Assembly: GCA_031763025.1 (NCBI GenBank)
Contig: JASSKH010000030.1
Coordinates: 6,625,495 to 6,689,494 of the forward strand
DNA length: 64,000 nucleotides
DNA from: Macrocystis pyrifera
Taxonomy: Eukaryota > Sar > Phaeophyceae > Laminariales > Laminariaceae
Reading direction: 5' to 3'
The notes under the pieces were generated by a model, which worked only from the letters and a program-made list of their open reading frames with translations, searched no databases and was not told the DNA's origin. The stretch's first letter is position 1, and each line of letters starts with the position of its first letter. Both the position numbers and the translations under genes were made by a program. Shown here piece after piece: positions 52,319 through 62,617 of the stretch.

Positions 52319-52707
52319 CGTCGAGAGCACGACAAAGCCAGTTGTTTGCGTGTGTTTTGTGTGTTTCGTGTGTTTTTGCGCGTGTGTTGTTGCGTGTTTT
52401 TTTGGTGTGCGCGTGTTTTTCGCGTCGTCACTGCCGAAAATCTGTTGCTCACATAATAGGGTGTTTCAGAAGAATTCGGATGAAACTAATTCGGTTGGGT
52501 TTTTTGCGGTCTGTTTCCTAAATGAAAAAAATTACCCCAAACCCATGGGACCTTCCTGAGAGTTAAACCCAATTGATAGATCGACGGGCAGCCTAAATGA
52601 ATAAAGCGTGTTGATTCCGGGGACATGGTATCCACATCACCCCCCCCCCCCAGTTTTGGTGGGAGACAAAAGCTCGCACTAGACCGAAAATCCATAGCAT
52701 TTACTGA

Positions 52708-52822
52708 TACTATTACGAGGGACCATAGTAAATAGGACCAAATATTGTTAGAAAAAATAGGTAAATATATAGGTTTTTGTGTGTACCGTAGGTCCTATTT
52801 ACTACGGTCCCGCGTAATAAGC
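52708..52822. mobile_element. MITE family A copy
   Basis: Flanked by TA. Ends ctattacgagggaccatag and ctacggtcccgcgtaata. Confidence 0.88.
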
Positions 52823-53279
52823 TTTCACCTAACCAAAAAACCCACTATGATACTGCTCTGTGTCACTGATGTGTGCGCCCGGCACCGTCCTGCCTTTGCC
52901 TTGTCTACGTCGCTTCAAGAGCTAAGTGACCTCTGGACGCTCGTTTGTCACGGCACGGAACATCATGACATGTTTTCGCGAGGCACGTGCCAAGCAGGCG
53001 CTACCAGCTGGTCGCGATCAGCGCTACGCTTCCTCAAGCGACCAGGGAAATACGCCCGAGACAGCCATTCTTCACTAGAAAAAAAAATAAAAATAAGTAG
53101 ATCATCGTATACTTGGACTTATTATGCAGATAGGGGCGGGGCCGTCCATTCAAGATGCATCTGGGTGCATTGATATACTCGAAAGTATTGACAAAAAGAA
53201 ATCCTTTTTTTTTTCTGTAGTATTTACAAGATCCGCAGGATTTACAGCAGTAGGGAATACAGACACCGCGCTCACGAAC

Positions 53280-54650
53280 TATTCACTATCGCTTCCGACG
53301 GGTGCTACATGTCCGGAGAACTCACCGATATGGTGGGGCCTCGTAATGTAGAGAAGCCCCGGAGGGTATACATACAATGTATTATCGCAAGGGAAGACAG
53401 GTCGCACGTCGAGGGAAGGGTGGCGGACAAAACATGTCACAACCCGTTGAATGCTCCGCACAGAAACACGCACTTTTCCTGTGTGGAACTCCCAAATACC
53501 GTTACACATGAACTTTTGCACCGAGTACGTGAGCACCCCCGGCACTAGATGTTGCGAATTAGAAGCGGACAATTCGTATTCGCGGGGTCCAGGGTGGATA
53601 GCAAGGTCCGTGCTATCGGTTTTGTTACGACAAATCGCGGACAACCCGGGCTCGATACGGGATGAAGTTCCCCGTTAACCTAACTAAAAACACGCGACAG
53701 CATATCAGGCACAACGTTTAGTTTGCCTGCGACATGATTGACAGTGAGATCGTCGTTCTGAAGTGCGATGGCCCATCGTCTCGGCATGTTGTGACAAGAG
53801 GTGTCGTGCATTTTTTGAGAGGCGCATAGATAAGTGCTGCGTGGTCAGCACAACACGTGAAACTTACTGGCTCATCGTACTGGGGCGGCAGAGTTCGGCT
53901 TGAAAGCCGACGACCGGGCGGAACCGTGACAGCACTCCGGCTCCGTACGTACATCAGCGTCAAAACTACCCGTCAAGCGCGGTAGGCTTTACACGTACGT
54001 CGTTTTGGGGTGAAGTTCACAGCCTTCGGCGTGGACAGCACCTCTGCGAATTTGGGGACGGGTTGGACAGGAACAGCGTTTCGAGTTGCTAGACTTGGGA
54101 CAAGGGTGACAAATGCTGCAGGACTGCTCGGAACGCTTATATCGTATCCCGTTGTTCGAGCATGGTGTTGTGCTTCGCTTCTACAGCAGCAGTGGCAGCA
54201 CACTGCGCTCCAACTGCGGGAATGTTCCAAGTGTTTCCAGTAGGCCTACGGCGTCTGTCACCTTGTCCGAGTCATAACAACTCACACCCTGTCTGTCCCT
54301 GTCCAACCTATCTCCACATACATACGCAGTGGTGCTGTCCGCACCGAAATATGCGACCTTCTTTAGACCCCAAACAACGTACGTATATAGCCTACCGCGC
54401 TTGACTGGTACTGTTGATGTCGGCGTAGCCGAAAGTACAGTCTGGGTTTGTCGGCTTTCGAGCCAAATCCGCCGCCATAAAGCGACGAGAAAACTGCGGA
54501 CAATCTGTTGCCTTCGAAGAACACTCAAGTTTCTTCTGCCACAGGCCTTGTCTGACGTCGTACCAATAACTAAATGTCTAGAAGCATAGACTGGAGTGCA
54601 AACACTATTAATACCTCTTGTCGACATCCAGAACGTGTGTTCTTCACATA
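53280..54650 (-). mobile_element. Ty3/gypsy-like pol remnant with internal foldback
   Basis: Minus-strand RNase H C-terminal block at about 53790-53690 reads MPRRWAIALQNDDLTVNHVAG then KLNVVPDMLSRV, typical of gypsy elements. Below it, 53644-53280 encodes a linker-like peptide (HPGPREYELSASN) as found before gypsy integrases. Frames are broken and no LTRs were found. 53860-54165 and 54235-54520 are inverted copies of each other (shared gcggtaggct..acgtacgt, cggacagcacc, ggttggacagg), so part of the element is folded back. Confidence 0.65.
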
Positions 54651-55009
54651 AAACCGATATTTTCTACCCGTCGACATCCAGCACAACCATTGTCCGTGCC
54701 GATAATGTCAACAAACCACGGCTCGTTTGCCCCACCGTGCCATTCTTGACACTCTAGCGCCCGCGAACCGTGTGGAAGAATGCGCGATTGGACTAGTAAC
54801 GTTCAAGTCGGAGAAAGGCGAGACCGACTGCATGTGCCTCCGCACTCAGCTTTCGCCAACTTATTGAGGCACCCTCGCCGGTCTTTAGCTCAAAAACAAC
54901 TCATACCAGGAACCAGATGAAGTACCAAATATATTATGATTTTTATGCTGGTTTTACGTACTTTTTAGGGTGTTTCGTTGTTACAAATCACGAGAAGGCG
55001 TCGACCCGA

Positions 55010-55090
55010 CCCAACCCCAACCCTAAGCCTAAGCCTAGGCCTAACGCAAACCCCAAACCCTAGTCCAGGCTAAGGCTAAGGCTCGACCCG
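55010..55090. repeat. Interstitial telomere-like degenerate repeat
   Basis: ccaaccctaagcctaagcct, then caaaccctag and the inverse gctaaggctaagg. Degenerate CCCTAA units occur in both orientations. Confidence 0.55.
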
Positions 55091-55287
55091 AGCGCGTTTG
55101 GGCAATCTGAAAAAATAATGTGCGGATCACCACCAAAATGATACCAGTAATATTATTGATACTTTATCTGGTACGTTTTGTGTGTCAAGATCACAACAGC
55201 AGTAGGAAAGGCTTACTGCAAAAACATCCGGATCTCTGGATCGGCTGTCGAGCAGCATGCCAAACGCCGGACGCCTTCGTGGCAGCA

Positions 55288-55400
55288 CGGTAGTACGGGG
55301 GACCACAGTAAATAGGACCAAAAATTGTTAGTAAAAATAGTGAACATATAACTTTTTGTTTACCGTAGGTCCTATTTACTATGGCCCCTCGTAATAGTAG
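55288..55400. mobile_element. MITE family A copy
   Basis: Ends gtacgggggaccacagta and ctatggcccctcgtaatag. Confidence 0.87.
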
Positions 55401-55588
55401 TCTGCCCCCCCCCCCACCCTGCAATTACTGTCGCCGGAGAGCCGTGAAAAAACTCAAGCCACCTCAGTCACAGAGGCTGACGAGCGTGTGCCCCTCGCCA
55501 TGATGTCGTTTGGTGTCGGCAAGGGGAAATAGTAGGCTGTCATCGCGGCGGCTGCAGCGGTCAGTATGGAGGGCTCGAAGTGGTCGAT

Positions 55589-56713
55589 ATGGCCACCTCA
55601 CACGCGGAGACCGGAAGGACGATTCCTTCTATATATACGGGAGACGTCGGAGTGGCACGATTGATAGCACCCGATATTTTCGGGAAATACGCATCCGACC
55701 TCAACAGGGCAAGAAAGCCGCGACGCCTACCGCAGATGTACATGCCGCCGCGACGACACCCATTCCCAACCCGCAACGGCCTTTCTCCGCCGACTGCAAC
55801 CGTCAGCGCCACGTCGTGTACGCCTGTGCCCGACCGCGCCGCTGTTCCGACAGTTTCCGCCTCCGCGAAAGCAGCAACGCCGGCCTGGTGTTCAACAGTG
55901 AGCAAGGTGGGCCCCACATCGGGCGCCAGCGCGGCAGGCAGCAGTCAGCCAACCAGCATCAGAAGCGAAAGCCCCGCCCCCCACTGCGCCCACGACAGGC
56001 GTGAGAAACCGGCGGGGTCACTGGGGGGGGGGCAAGGTGCCTTCAAAAAGGCACACGCGACCTCGGTGGGCGCAACTATCGCTCATCCGGCGCTTCCAAG
56101 CGCGACCGCGCTCCTTCCCCCCGCGTCAATCTTCGCCGCTGCTCCCGCCGGAATGACCGCGACGACGACGATGACGACCGCAGGAGCCAAGCTGGCAGCA
56201 TCGACGGGGACGGCGACTGACGTGGCCCAGCTGGTGAAGCGCTTGCAGAAGTTGGGACGCGCCTTTTGCTATGTACAAATACGGTGCGTAGGCAAGGCTA
56301 GCGCGAAGAGGAATCATCTCCGTAGTAGCAGTAGGTACCGAGTGTCTTTCGTCAATGATGAGAGCAGCCCAGCGATTTCGGTCCGTGGTTTGTTGTCTTG
56401 TCAAGAGCGTCTTCTGTCTCGGATCGAAGTAGCGGGGTGTCCAGCTCAACATCGTCCGCGCAAGCGGGTGATGTTTGCTGTTGGCACCCCAGGGCCTACG
56501 CGTGTGTCCGAGAGTAATCGCAGCGCACAGCGGCCAAGCCGCTCGAGTCGTGTCCCGAGTGTCCAGGGTGATGATGATCGCCCAGAGAAAAATAACAATA
56601 CAAAGATAACTGCGTGGCACAGCTTAACGCTAACCGAACAATGCCACAACCCAATAATAGTTATCAAAAGAGGTGGCCGAAACGTCACTCTGGACCTACA
56701 AGACATTAGATAA
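55589..56713 (+). CDS. Hypothetical ORF, Ala/Ser/Thr/Pro-rich
   Basis: An uninterrupted frame from ATG at 55589 encodes about 374 residues. The first ~60 are of mixed composition (ARLIAPDIFGKYASDLNRAR). The middle is Ala/Pro/Ser/Thr-rich, and the tail is basic and ends RGGRNVTLDLQDIR. No domain or signal peptide is recognised and no introns are evident. Long frames arise easily in GC-rich DNA, and overlapping antisense frames exist at 55561-55917 and 56126-56620. It lies between a MITE A copy and a MITE G copy. Possibly a real unknown gene, a retroelement gag-like fragment, or chance. Confidence 0.3.
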   Translation: MATSHAETGRTIPSIYTGDVGVARLIAPDIFGKYASDLNRARKPRRLPQMYMPPRRHPFPTRNGLSPPTATVSATSCTPVPDRAAVPTVSASAKAATPAWCSTVSKVGPTSGASAAGSSQPTSIRSESPAPHCAHDRREKPAGSLGGGQGAFKKAHATSVGATIAHPALPSATALLPPASIFAAAPAGMTATTTMTTAGAKLAASTGTATDVAQLVKRLQKLGRAFCYVQIRCVGKASAKRNHLRSSSRYRVSFVNDESSPAISVRGLLSCQERLLSRIEVAGCPAQHRPRKRVMFAVGTPGPTRVSESNRSAQRPSRSSRVPSVQGDDDRPEKNNNTKITAWHSLTLTEQCHNPIIVIKRGGRNVTLDLQDIR

Positions 56714-56741
56714 TCTTGGTTTGTGGGTTAACTCTTCATAA

Positions 56742-56832
56742 CCTTTTGGAACTGCAGTCCCGTTTGGAGGACAGCCAAGTCAATTTTTAAGTAGTTTATC
56801 CCCAAAACGTGACTGCAGCTCTAAAAGGGTTA
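56742..56832. mobile_element. MITE family G, complete copy
   Basis: Mirror ends aaccttttggaactgcagtc and ctgcagctctaaaagggtt. Confidence 0.82.
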
Positions 56833-56937
56833 TATAGGAAGGTTCCATGCGTTGGGTTCATTTATATGTATAGGAAATAGACTGCAAGAAACCCAACCAA
56901 TTGGTTCCAACCAAAAGAAACCTTCGTTAACACCCTA

Positions 56938-57052
56938 ATATTAAGGGGGACCATAGTAAATGGGACCAAGTTTTGTTGGTAAAAATAGGGAAATATTCAG
57001 TTTTTTATGTATACCATAGGTCCTATTAACTATGGACCCCCGTAATAGTAAT
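56938..57052. mobile_element. MITE family A copy
   Basis: Ends atattaagggggaccatag and ctatggacccccgtaatag. Confidence 0.9.
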
Positions 57053-57544
57053 GCCTGTTACATCTATAACAGGATGGAAGAAGACAACGGTTGGTTAGTT
57101 TCTTGGCTGACCGAAAGGAAGACAAAAATCGTTCCCTTTACTTTTAGCTTTACAGCTTTACACTGCTTGCTGCTCGTGCGTGAACTGCCGTGCTGCGCAA
57201 CAACGCTCATCATTTATTTCGGTGTTGACGACGGAATGCATGCATCCGTGCAATACGCAAGAGCTCGTGGATGATCGATGGCAGTGCCCAGGGTACCATC
57301 AACATCACCAGCACCGGGTAGAGAGAGAGAGAGAGTACGGAGTCTGGTCTCGTGTAAGGCCAGTTGACCTACAGAGTTTTCTTTCGAATTTTCCGTGCTG
57401 CGGCAACGAAACCTGACCACACCGTGTAGTACTAAAAAAAAAAAAAACTTGGTACGTAGCAATTGGTTTATTATCTACTGCTGTTGTACGGCAGTATACC
57501 GAGTCAGTTCAGATACGAAGTACTGGTATTAGTGGCAGTCTATG

Positions 57545-58170
57545 TAGTCTACAGCCCTCAAGATGACACGTTGCGAGAGCATCGAAACGACCATCCGCAA
57601 ACGGCGTCTCTTCTTCGCCGGGGGGGGTGGCACGGCAAAGCAAGGATCGTTTACCCAGTCGGGTAATGTTCGGGACATTGGCTGATGGGGAGAACCCGAG
57701 ACCTGGCGGACAGGTTAAGACTTGGCATAGATGCATAGTCGAAGACCTTAGGGAGTTCCGAGCCACCGAAGGGTCAACGGAACTTGCTCCCTTGGTGTTT
57801 GGAGTTGAGACCGCGCTGTGGCCCACTGCTGCAAAAAAGGCGAGGAAGTGGTACCGGGGGATCCTCGAAGCAGCCGAACGGTTCATGGTGAGGTGGCACG
57901 AGGCTGAGGCTGAGCTGAGTAGGCAGCGCCGCGCATCCGCCGTGGGTGGCGCCCAAGGGAATGGGGGGAGGAGGGGCAACAAGAGGAGTAGCAGAAAACC
58001 CAACCAAGGGAATGCGGAGAGGGGGGGGAACAGGAGTAGAAGGGAAACTGCAGTGGACGAAAGTAGGAAGGAGATGGCAGACAGGGTAGAAAAGGTACCG
58101 GGAAGACTAAGAAGTAGAACATGCCCATACTACTCGTACCACCAACTGGTGCAGCTGGTTCGAACGTGAT
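57545..58170 (+). mobile_element. LINE 3' ORF fragment, copy A
   Basis: Encodes the C-terminal part of the same non-LTR retrotransposon protein as 63549-64000 (SIETTIRxRRLFFAG; LVFGVxTALWPTAAK; KWYRGILEAAE). It is 5' truncated and loses frame at a G8 run (57619-57626). It continues to a stop after SRTCPYYSYHQLVQLVRT at 58169. The downstream repeat at 58380 partly duplicates the same C-terminal codons. Confidence 0.82.
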
Positions 58171-58259
58171 CTCCCTTTGTCTTCCTTTTGTTTTTGTTTA
58201 TTTTTGTTTCATTTTATTTTCTACCCTTGTGATTTTCACTTTATTTTCTTTCTCTTCCT

Positions 58260-58977
58260 TTCCTGTTTCTCCGATTGATGAGCCTTATTGAACGTCGTGT
58301 GGCGTGGGTGGATGACGAGCCTGCTTTGCTTGTTTCGTATTGTCTGACGCCGAGGGGCCGGGCATAGTTGACGAACGCTGGACGAAGGTGGCAGATAGGG
58401 TAGCAAGGTACCAGGCGGACCAGCAGGGAGACCCTGGCTGTGCTACTCGTACCATAAACTGCTGCCGCAACCTGGAGGATGCGGTGTGCTTTGTTTGGTT
58501 TGCCTGTTATTTTCCCTTGGTTCTTAGTCTTACTCTGTTGACGACGACTATTAATAGTGGTATTTTCTTCATGTTCCTTTTTTTTTCCAGCTCGTTCTTT
58601 TCAAGTGTCTGCCAGATCCCCTGCTGGGGGGGCACGATGGTTTGTTTATACATATATATATATATATATTTTTTCTTGTTTCTTTTTCTCTTTCGGTTTG
58701 TCTTCTTTGTTTTTGTTTTTTTTTCCTTGTTTCGTTTCGTTTCTGTCGGTAATGGAATGTGTATGTCGTGCCTGTCGTACGCAGTATGATGACATGGCAT
58801 TGCATTGCACACCTGGCAACGTAGTATCTCTGCTGTGGCGTAGCTTTGTGACCACAGAATTTGTATCTCTCTAGGATTGAAGAATCGGCACGGACACTGG
58901 TTGTGCTGGATGTCGACGGGTAGAAAGAACGGTTGAATGTGAAGAAAACAACAACAACAACAACAACAGCAGCAGTA
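58260..58977. repeat. Left arm of a ~700-bp inverted repeat
   Basis: The sequence from ctccgattgatgagccttat to gaacggttgaatgtgaag recurs inverted at 59885-60322 plus 60661-60925, with long exact stretches (for example tctgtggtcacaaagctacg in the right arm). It includes LINE-derived sequence at the outer end and a pyrimidine-rich centre. Confidence 0.85.
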
Positions 58978-59367
58978 TACCAAGTCCGTTCAGATACAAA
59001 GTACTGGTAATAGTGGAAGTCTATGTAGTCTACAGCAGCAGCAGTGTAACACTGATACTGCTGAATGTAAATCGTAAGTCGTCGATCCCTCGATTTCTCG
59101 CCACATCGGGAGCTACGATGATATATACCCAACAGACAACCAGGTACAGAGGTACGAGTACGTACTCGTAGCTCACAGCACTTGTTGCGTATACCTGTTG
59201 TGTTGTGCGGCATTTATCACGGCGGTGATAGCAGCAGCTCGTATGAGTAATAACTGCTGCTGATGCATACCTATGCTCGTACCTGGTACTGCTTCAAGCC
59301 TTCTCTCGCTGCTCGTATCGTACACCAGGGTATACGGGATTCATTGCTTGATGTTGACTTCAATTGC

Positions 59368-59490
59368 TATTGCTATAGGGGGGGGCATAGTAAATAGGAC
59401 CAAATAGTGGTAGTAAAAAAAGGTAATACTTCGAAGTATATAGTTTTTTGTGTGTACCAGAGGTCCTATTTACTATGGTCCCCCAAAATA
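59368..59490. mobile_element. MITE family A copy with an 8-bp palindromic insert
   Basis: Ends ctataggggggggcatag and ctatggtcccccaaaatac. Where sister copies read ggtaaatatatag it reads ggtaaTACTTCGAAGTAtatag. Confidence 0.85.
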
Positions 59491-59525
59491 CGTACCAGGT
59501 ATTGCAACAATACCACAGCACAGCA

Positions 59526-59864
59526 GGTAGGTGGTCCGCGTGCCTATCAAGATCAATTTCGTGGGTTCAAGTCTCACCGAGTGCATGCTCGTAGGGGCTT
59601 TTTCTTGCATAAAAGAGATTGATTAGCGGAAAGCGCGAGAGCGTGAGTTATTAATAGCTACATTCGATGAAAATCGACGAGCAGTGGGAATGCTGAACCC
59701 TATGCGCGACAAAAAATAAAGGCACGTACCGGGGGGGAGAAGGGAAGACACCTGTGACCACGGCTTGTCCAGAAGGTCGTCGAGGGTAAAACTTCTTACG
59801 AATTAGGCTGGGAAGCTGGGAAGTGAAAGTGATGAGTAGAAGAAAAAAAAAAGAAAAGAAAAAA
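59526..59864 (+). repeat. tRNA-derived SINE, copy 2
   Basis: B box GGGTTCAAGTCTCACC, same body and A-rich tail as the other two copies. The head is slightly 5' truncated. It contains TATTAATA where the other two copies read TA. Confidence 0.85.
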
Positions 59865-59884
59865 GTACCACACAACGTTCGTTG

Positions 59885-60925
59885 TTGTTGTTTTCTTCAC
59901 ATTAAACCGTTCTTTCTACCCGTCGACATCCAGCACAACCAGTGTCCGTGTCGATTCTTCAATCCTAGAGAGATACAAATTCTGTGGTCACAAAGCTACG
60001 CCACAGCAGAGATACTACGTTGCCAGGTGTGCAATGCAATGCCATGTCATCATACTGCGTACGACAGGCACGACATACACATTCCATTACCGACAGAAAC
60101 GAAACGAAACAAGGAAAAAAAAACAAAAACAAAGAAGACAAACCGAAAGAGAAAAAGAAACAAGAAAAAAAAATATATATATATAAAAAAAACCATCGTG
60201 CCCCCCCAGCAGGGGATCTGGCAGACACTTGAAAAGAACGAGCTGAAAAAAAAAAAGGAAAAAGAAGAAAACATCACTATTAATAGTCGTTGTCAACAGA
60301 GCAAGACTAAGAACCAAAAAAACCGGCGTCCCCAGTGGCTTGGTAGGTGGTCCGCGAGCCTATCAAGATCAATTTCGTGAGTTCGAGTCTCACCGAGTGC
60401 ATGCTCGTAGGGACTTTTTCTTGCATAAAATTGATTAGCGGCAAGCGCGAGAGCGTGAGTTAGCTGTACATTCGATGAAAGTCGACGAGCAGCGGGAATG
60501 CTGAACCCTATGCACGATAAAAACTAAAGGCACGTACCGGGGGGGAGAAGGGACGACAGTTGTGACCACGGCTCGTCCAGAAGATCGTCGAGGGTAAAAC
60601 CTCCTACGAGTGGGCTGGAAAGTAAAAGTGATGATGAAAAAAAAAAAGAAAAAAAAAAAAAGGGAAAACAACAGGCAAACCAAACAAAGGACAAAACATC
60701 CTCCAGGTAGCGGCAGCAGTTTATGGTACGAGTTGCACAGTCAGGGTCTCCCTGCTGGTCCGCCTGGTACCTTGCTACCCTGTCTGCCACCTTCGTCCTG
60801 CGTTCGTCAACTATGCCCGGCCCCTCGGCGTCAGATAATACGAAACAAGCAAAGCAGGCTCGTCATCCACCCACGCCACACGACTCCTTCAATAAGGCTT
60901 ATCAATCGGAGAAAGGAAGAGAAAG
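59885..60925. repeat. Right arm of the inverted repeat, split by a SINE
   Basis: Inverse of 58260-58977. The arm runs 59885-60322 to ...gactaagaacc, is interrupted by SINE copy 3, and resumes at 60661 (gggaaaacaacaggcaaacc) to 60925. Confidence 0.85.
60323..60660 (+). repeat. tRNA-derived SINE, copy 3, inserted in the inverted repeat
   Basis: Full head (CCGGCGTCCCCAGTGGCTTG, B box GAGTTCGAGTCTC), body, GTGATGATG and A-rich tail. The uninterrupted sister sequence at 58510-58530 (ttttcccttggttcttag in opposite sense) marks the empty site. Confidence 0.9.
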
Positions 60926-62518
60926 AAAATAAAATGTACGTAGAGGGCACGCCACACATGGTTGTTTACCACTTACTCGAGAAAATCGTGGAGGTTCATT
61001 TCGCTGTTCGTGCTCGTACGTACGTACTGTCGACGTTGTACGAGATATGATACGAACAGAGAGCTATGTAACAGATAAAACCCTGCTGCTGTAGTCATAC
61101 TCAAAACTCAATACGACACTTCTGGCGCTGAAGCCGCCCTCCTTGTATCGTACCGGTCATCGCCTACGTGACGCTGCAACGGTGTACCACAATCATTTTC
61201 TCGGATGAAGTGGTAAAACCTATTATTAACACAAGCTCTACTGAACACGATACCTCCCGAACTACTATTAATAGAATAACAGCAGTGACAAAAGAAGCGA
61301 GACAAATGACCAAAAGGCAAACAAAGGGTGACCGCACCGCCCACAATACACCCATGCCGCCGGGGGAAATGGAAATGCCGTGGGGGCCCCGTGCCGCTTT
61401 CAGCTGAGGGAACACCAATACTTAACTTTCACTCGTATTTTTGCTATTTACAGGGGACCAAGAGTAATCAGGGATCCATCACCTCCACAAAAACCCATAC
61501 ATTCCAGTATGTTTACTATTAATAGTCATATTTGGTCCTGATTACTGTGTTTTACCTCGAAAAATAATTAGCCTGATGGCGGGCTCAAGTACCGGCCAGT
61601 GAAACCACCTTGTCCGTGCTGTGTGCATGTGAGTGTATGCAAGAGAATCGGGGAGATCAGCGGGTGAAGAGCGGCGCGGTGTTGTGATAGGAGTGGCAGT
61701 CTCGAGCCATAAAAAAGAAGAGAGTTTTGGTTGCGTCAGTTTCAAGCTGTCTCCGCGTTCTTCCCTTGCCCTGAACACTGCTGTTGTGAACGTGAAACGT
61801 GAAGGGCTAACGGTTCCAAACATGATATTAAGGCTGCCCTTGAGTTTGTTTGACGATTGAGCGAAAAAAAAAACAAATGATTGCACCAGTACATACAATA
61901 CGAGGTGGTCCAGCCGTACAACATATTTTCATTCGATCGGCCGTTTCGCAGTCATTTGGTTATATTTTGACTCCAAATTTGACAACCGTGTTCCTGAGCC
62001 TACAGCGCACTTGCAGACACCCTAAGTTTTGGAATCCGAGTTGATTTCGTCGAGAAAAGCCATATCGAATAAATCCCGTCACACACGTAGATCATTTCCG
62101 TATCAAACGAAACCGCGAAAAATCTGTACGAAGCCGATGACGCTGATTCTCGGTGTGAACATTCGTTGAGGCAGGGCAAAAAGATCGATAGCCTCACTAT
62201 CGCTCTGTCAAGAGATATTATTGTACGTGGCAGTACGTAGTGTGTTTATGATCCGCAATGCAAAGTCAACATGTTTTACCATGGGAACCACAAAATCCCG
62301 ATTTCCCAGCCCGGTTTTTCGTTTTCGTATCTGACAATTTGGCACGTGATTCGCAACGCTCTTGCCCAGGGACAATACATATTCGTGCTCATCGACATTT
62401 TCATTTTTTTTTCCTATGCTTTTTGGTCAAAACGTCATCTGGCTATTTTTCAAAACCGCAACAAATCCACCAAATCTTGGAAAAAATAAAATAAGCACGA
62501 ATACAGGTCTCGGTCATA
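60926..62518. other. No gene recognised
   Basis: Short ORFs only. A strongly diverged MITE A relative lies at 61441-61565 (acaggggaccaagagtaatc ... tttggtcctgattactgtg) with ttactattaatagtc in the middle. Confidence 0.45.
61441..61565. mobile_element. Diverged relative of MITE family A
   Basis: Left ctatttacaggggacca and right tttggtcctgattactgt match the MITE outline, but the inverted repeats have drifted and the right terminus reads ttttacctcgaaaaata. Confidence 0.55.
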
Positions 62519-62520
62519 CA

Positions 62521-62617
62521 CTATTACGGGGGACCACAGTAAATAGGATCTACGGCACACACACAAAAACCTAGATATTTGCCTATTTTTATCAACAATA
62601 TTTCAATATTTGGTCCT
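62521..62617. mobile_element. MITE family A copy lacking its right terminus, joined to a LINE
   Basis: Starts ctattacgggggaccacag with inverse-orientation centre and reaches atatttggtcctac. Where tttactatggtccccc should follow, LINE sequence begins. Confidence 0.82.

Noticed and set aside
58501..58900. Phe/Leu-rich hydrophobic ORFs on both strands
   Set aside because: Pyrimidine-rich centre of the inverted repeat. The same ORFs recur in the other arm.
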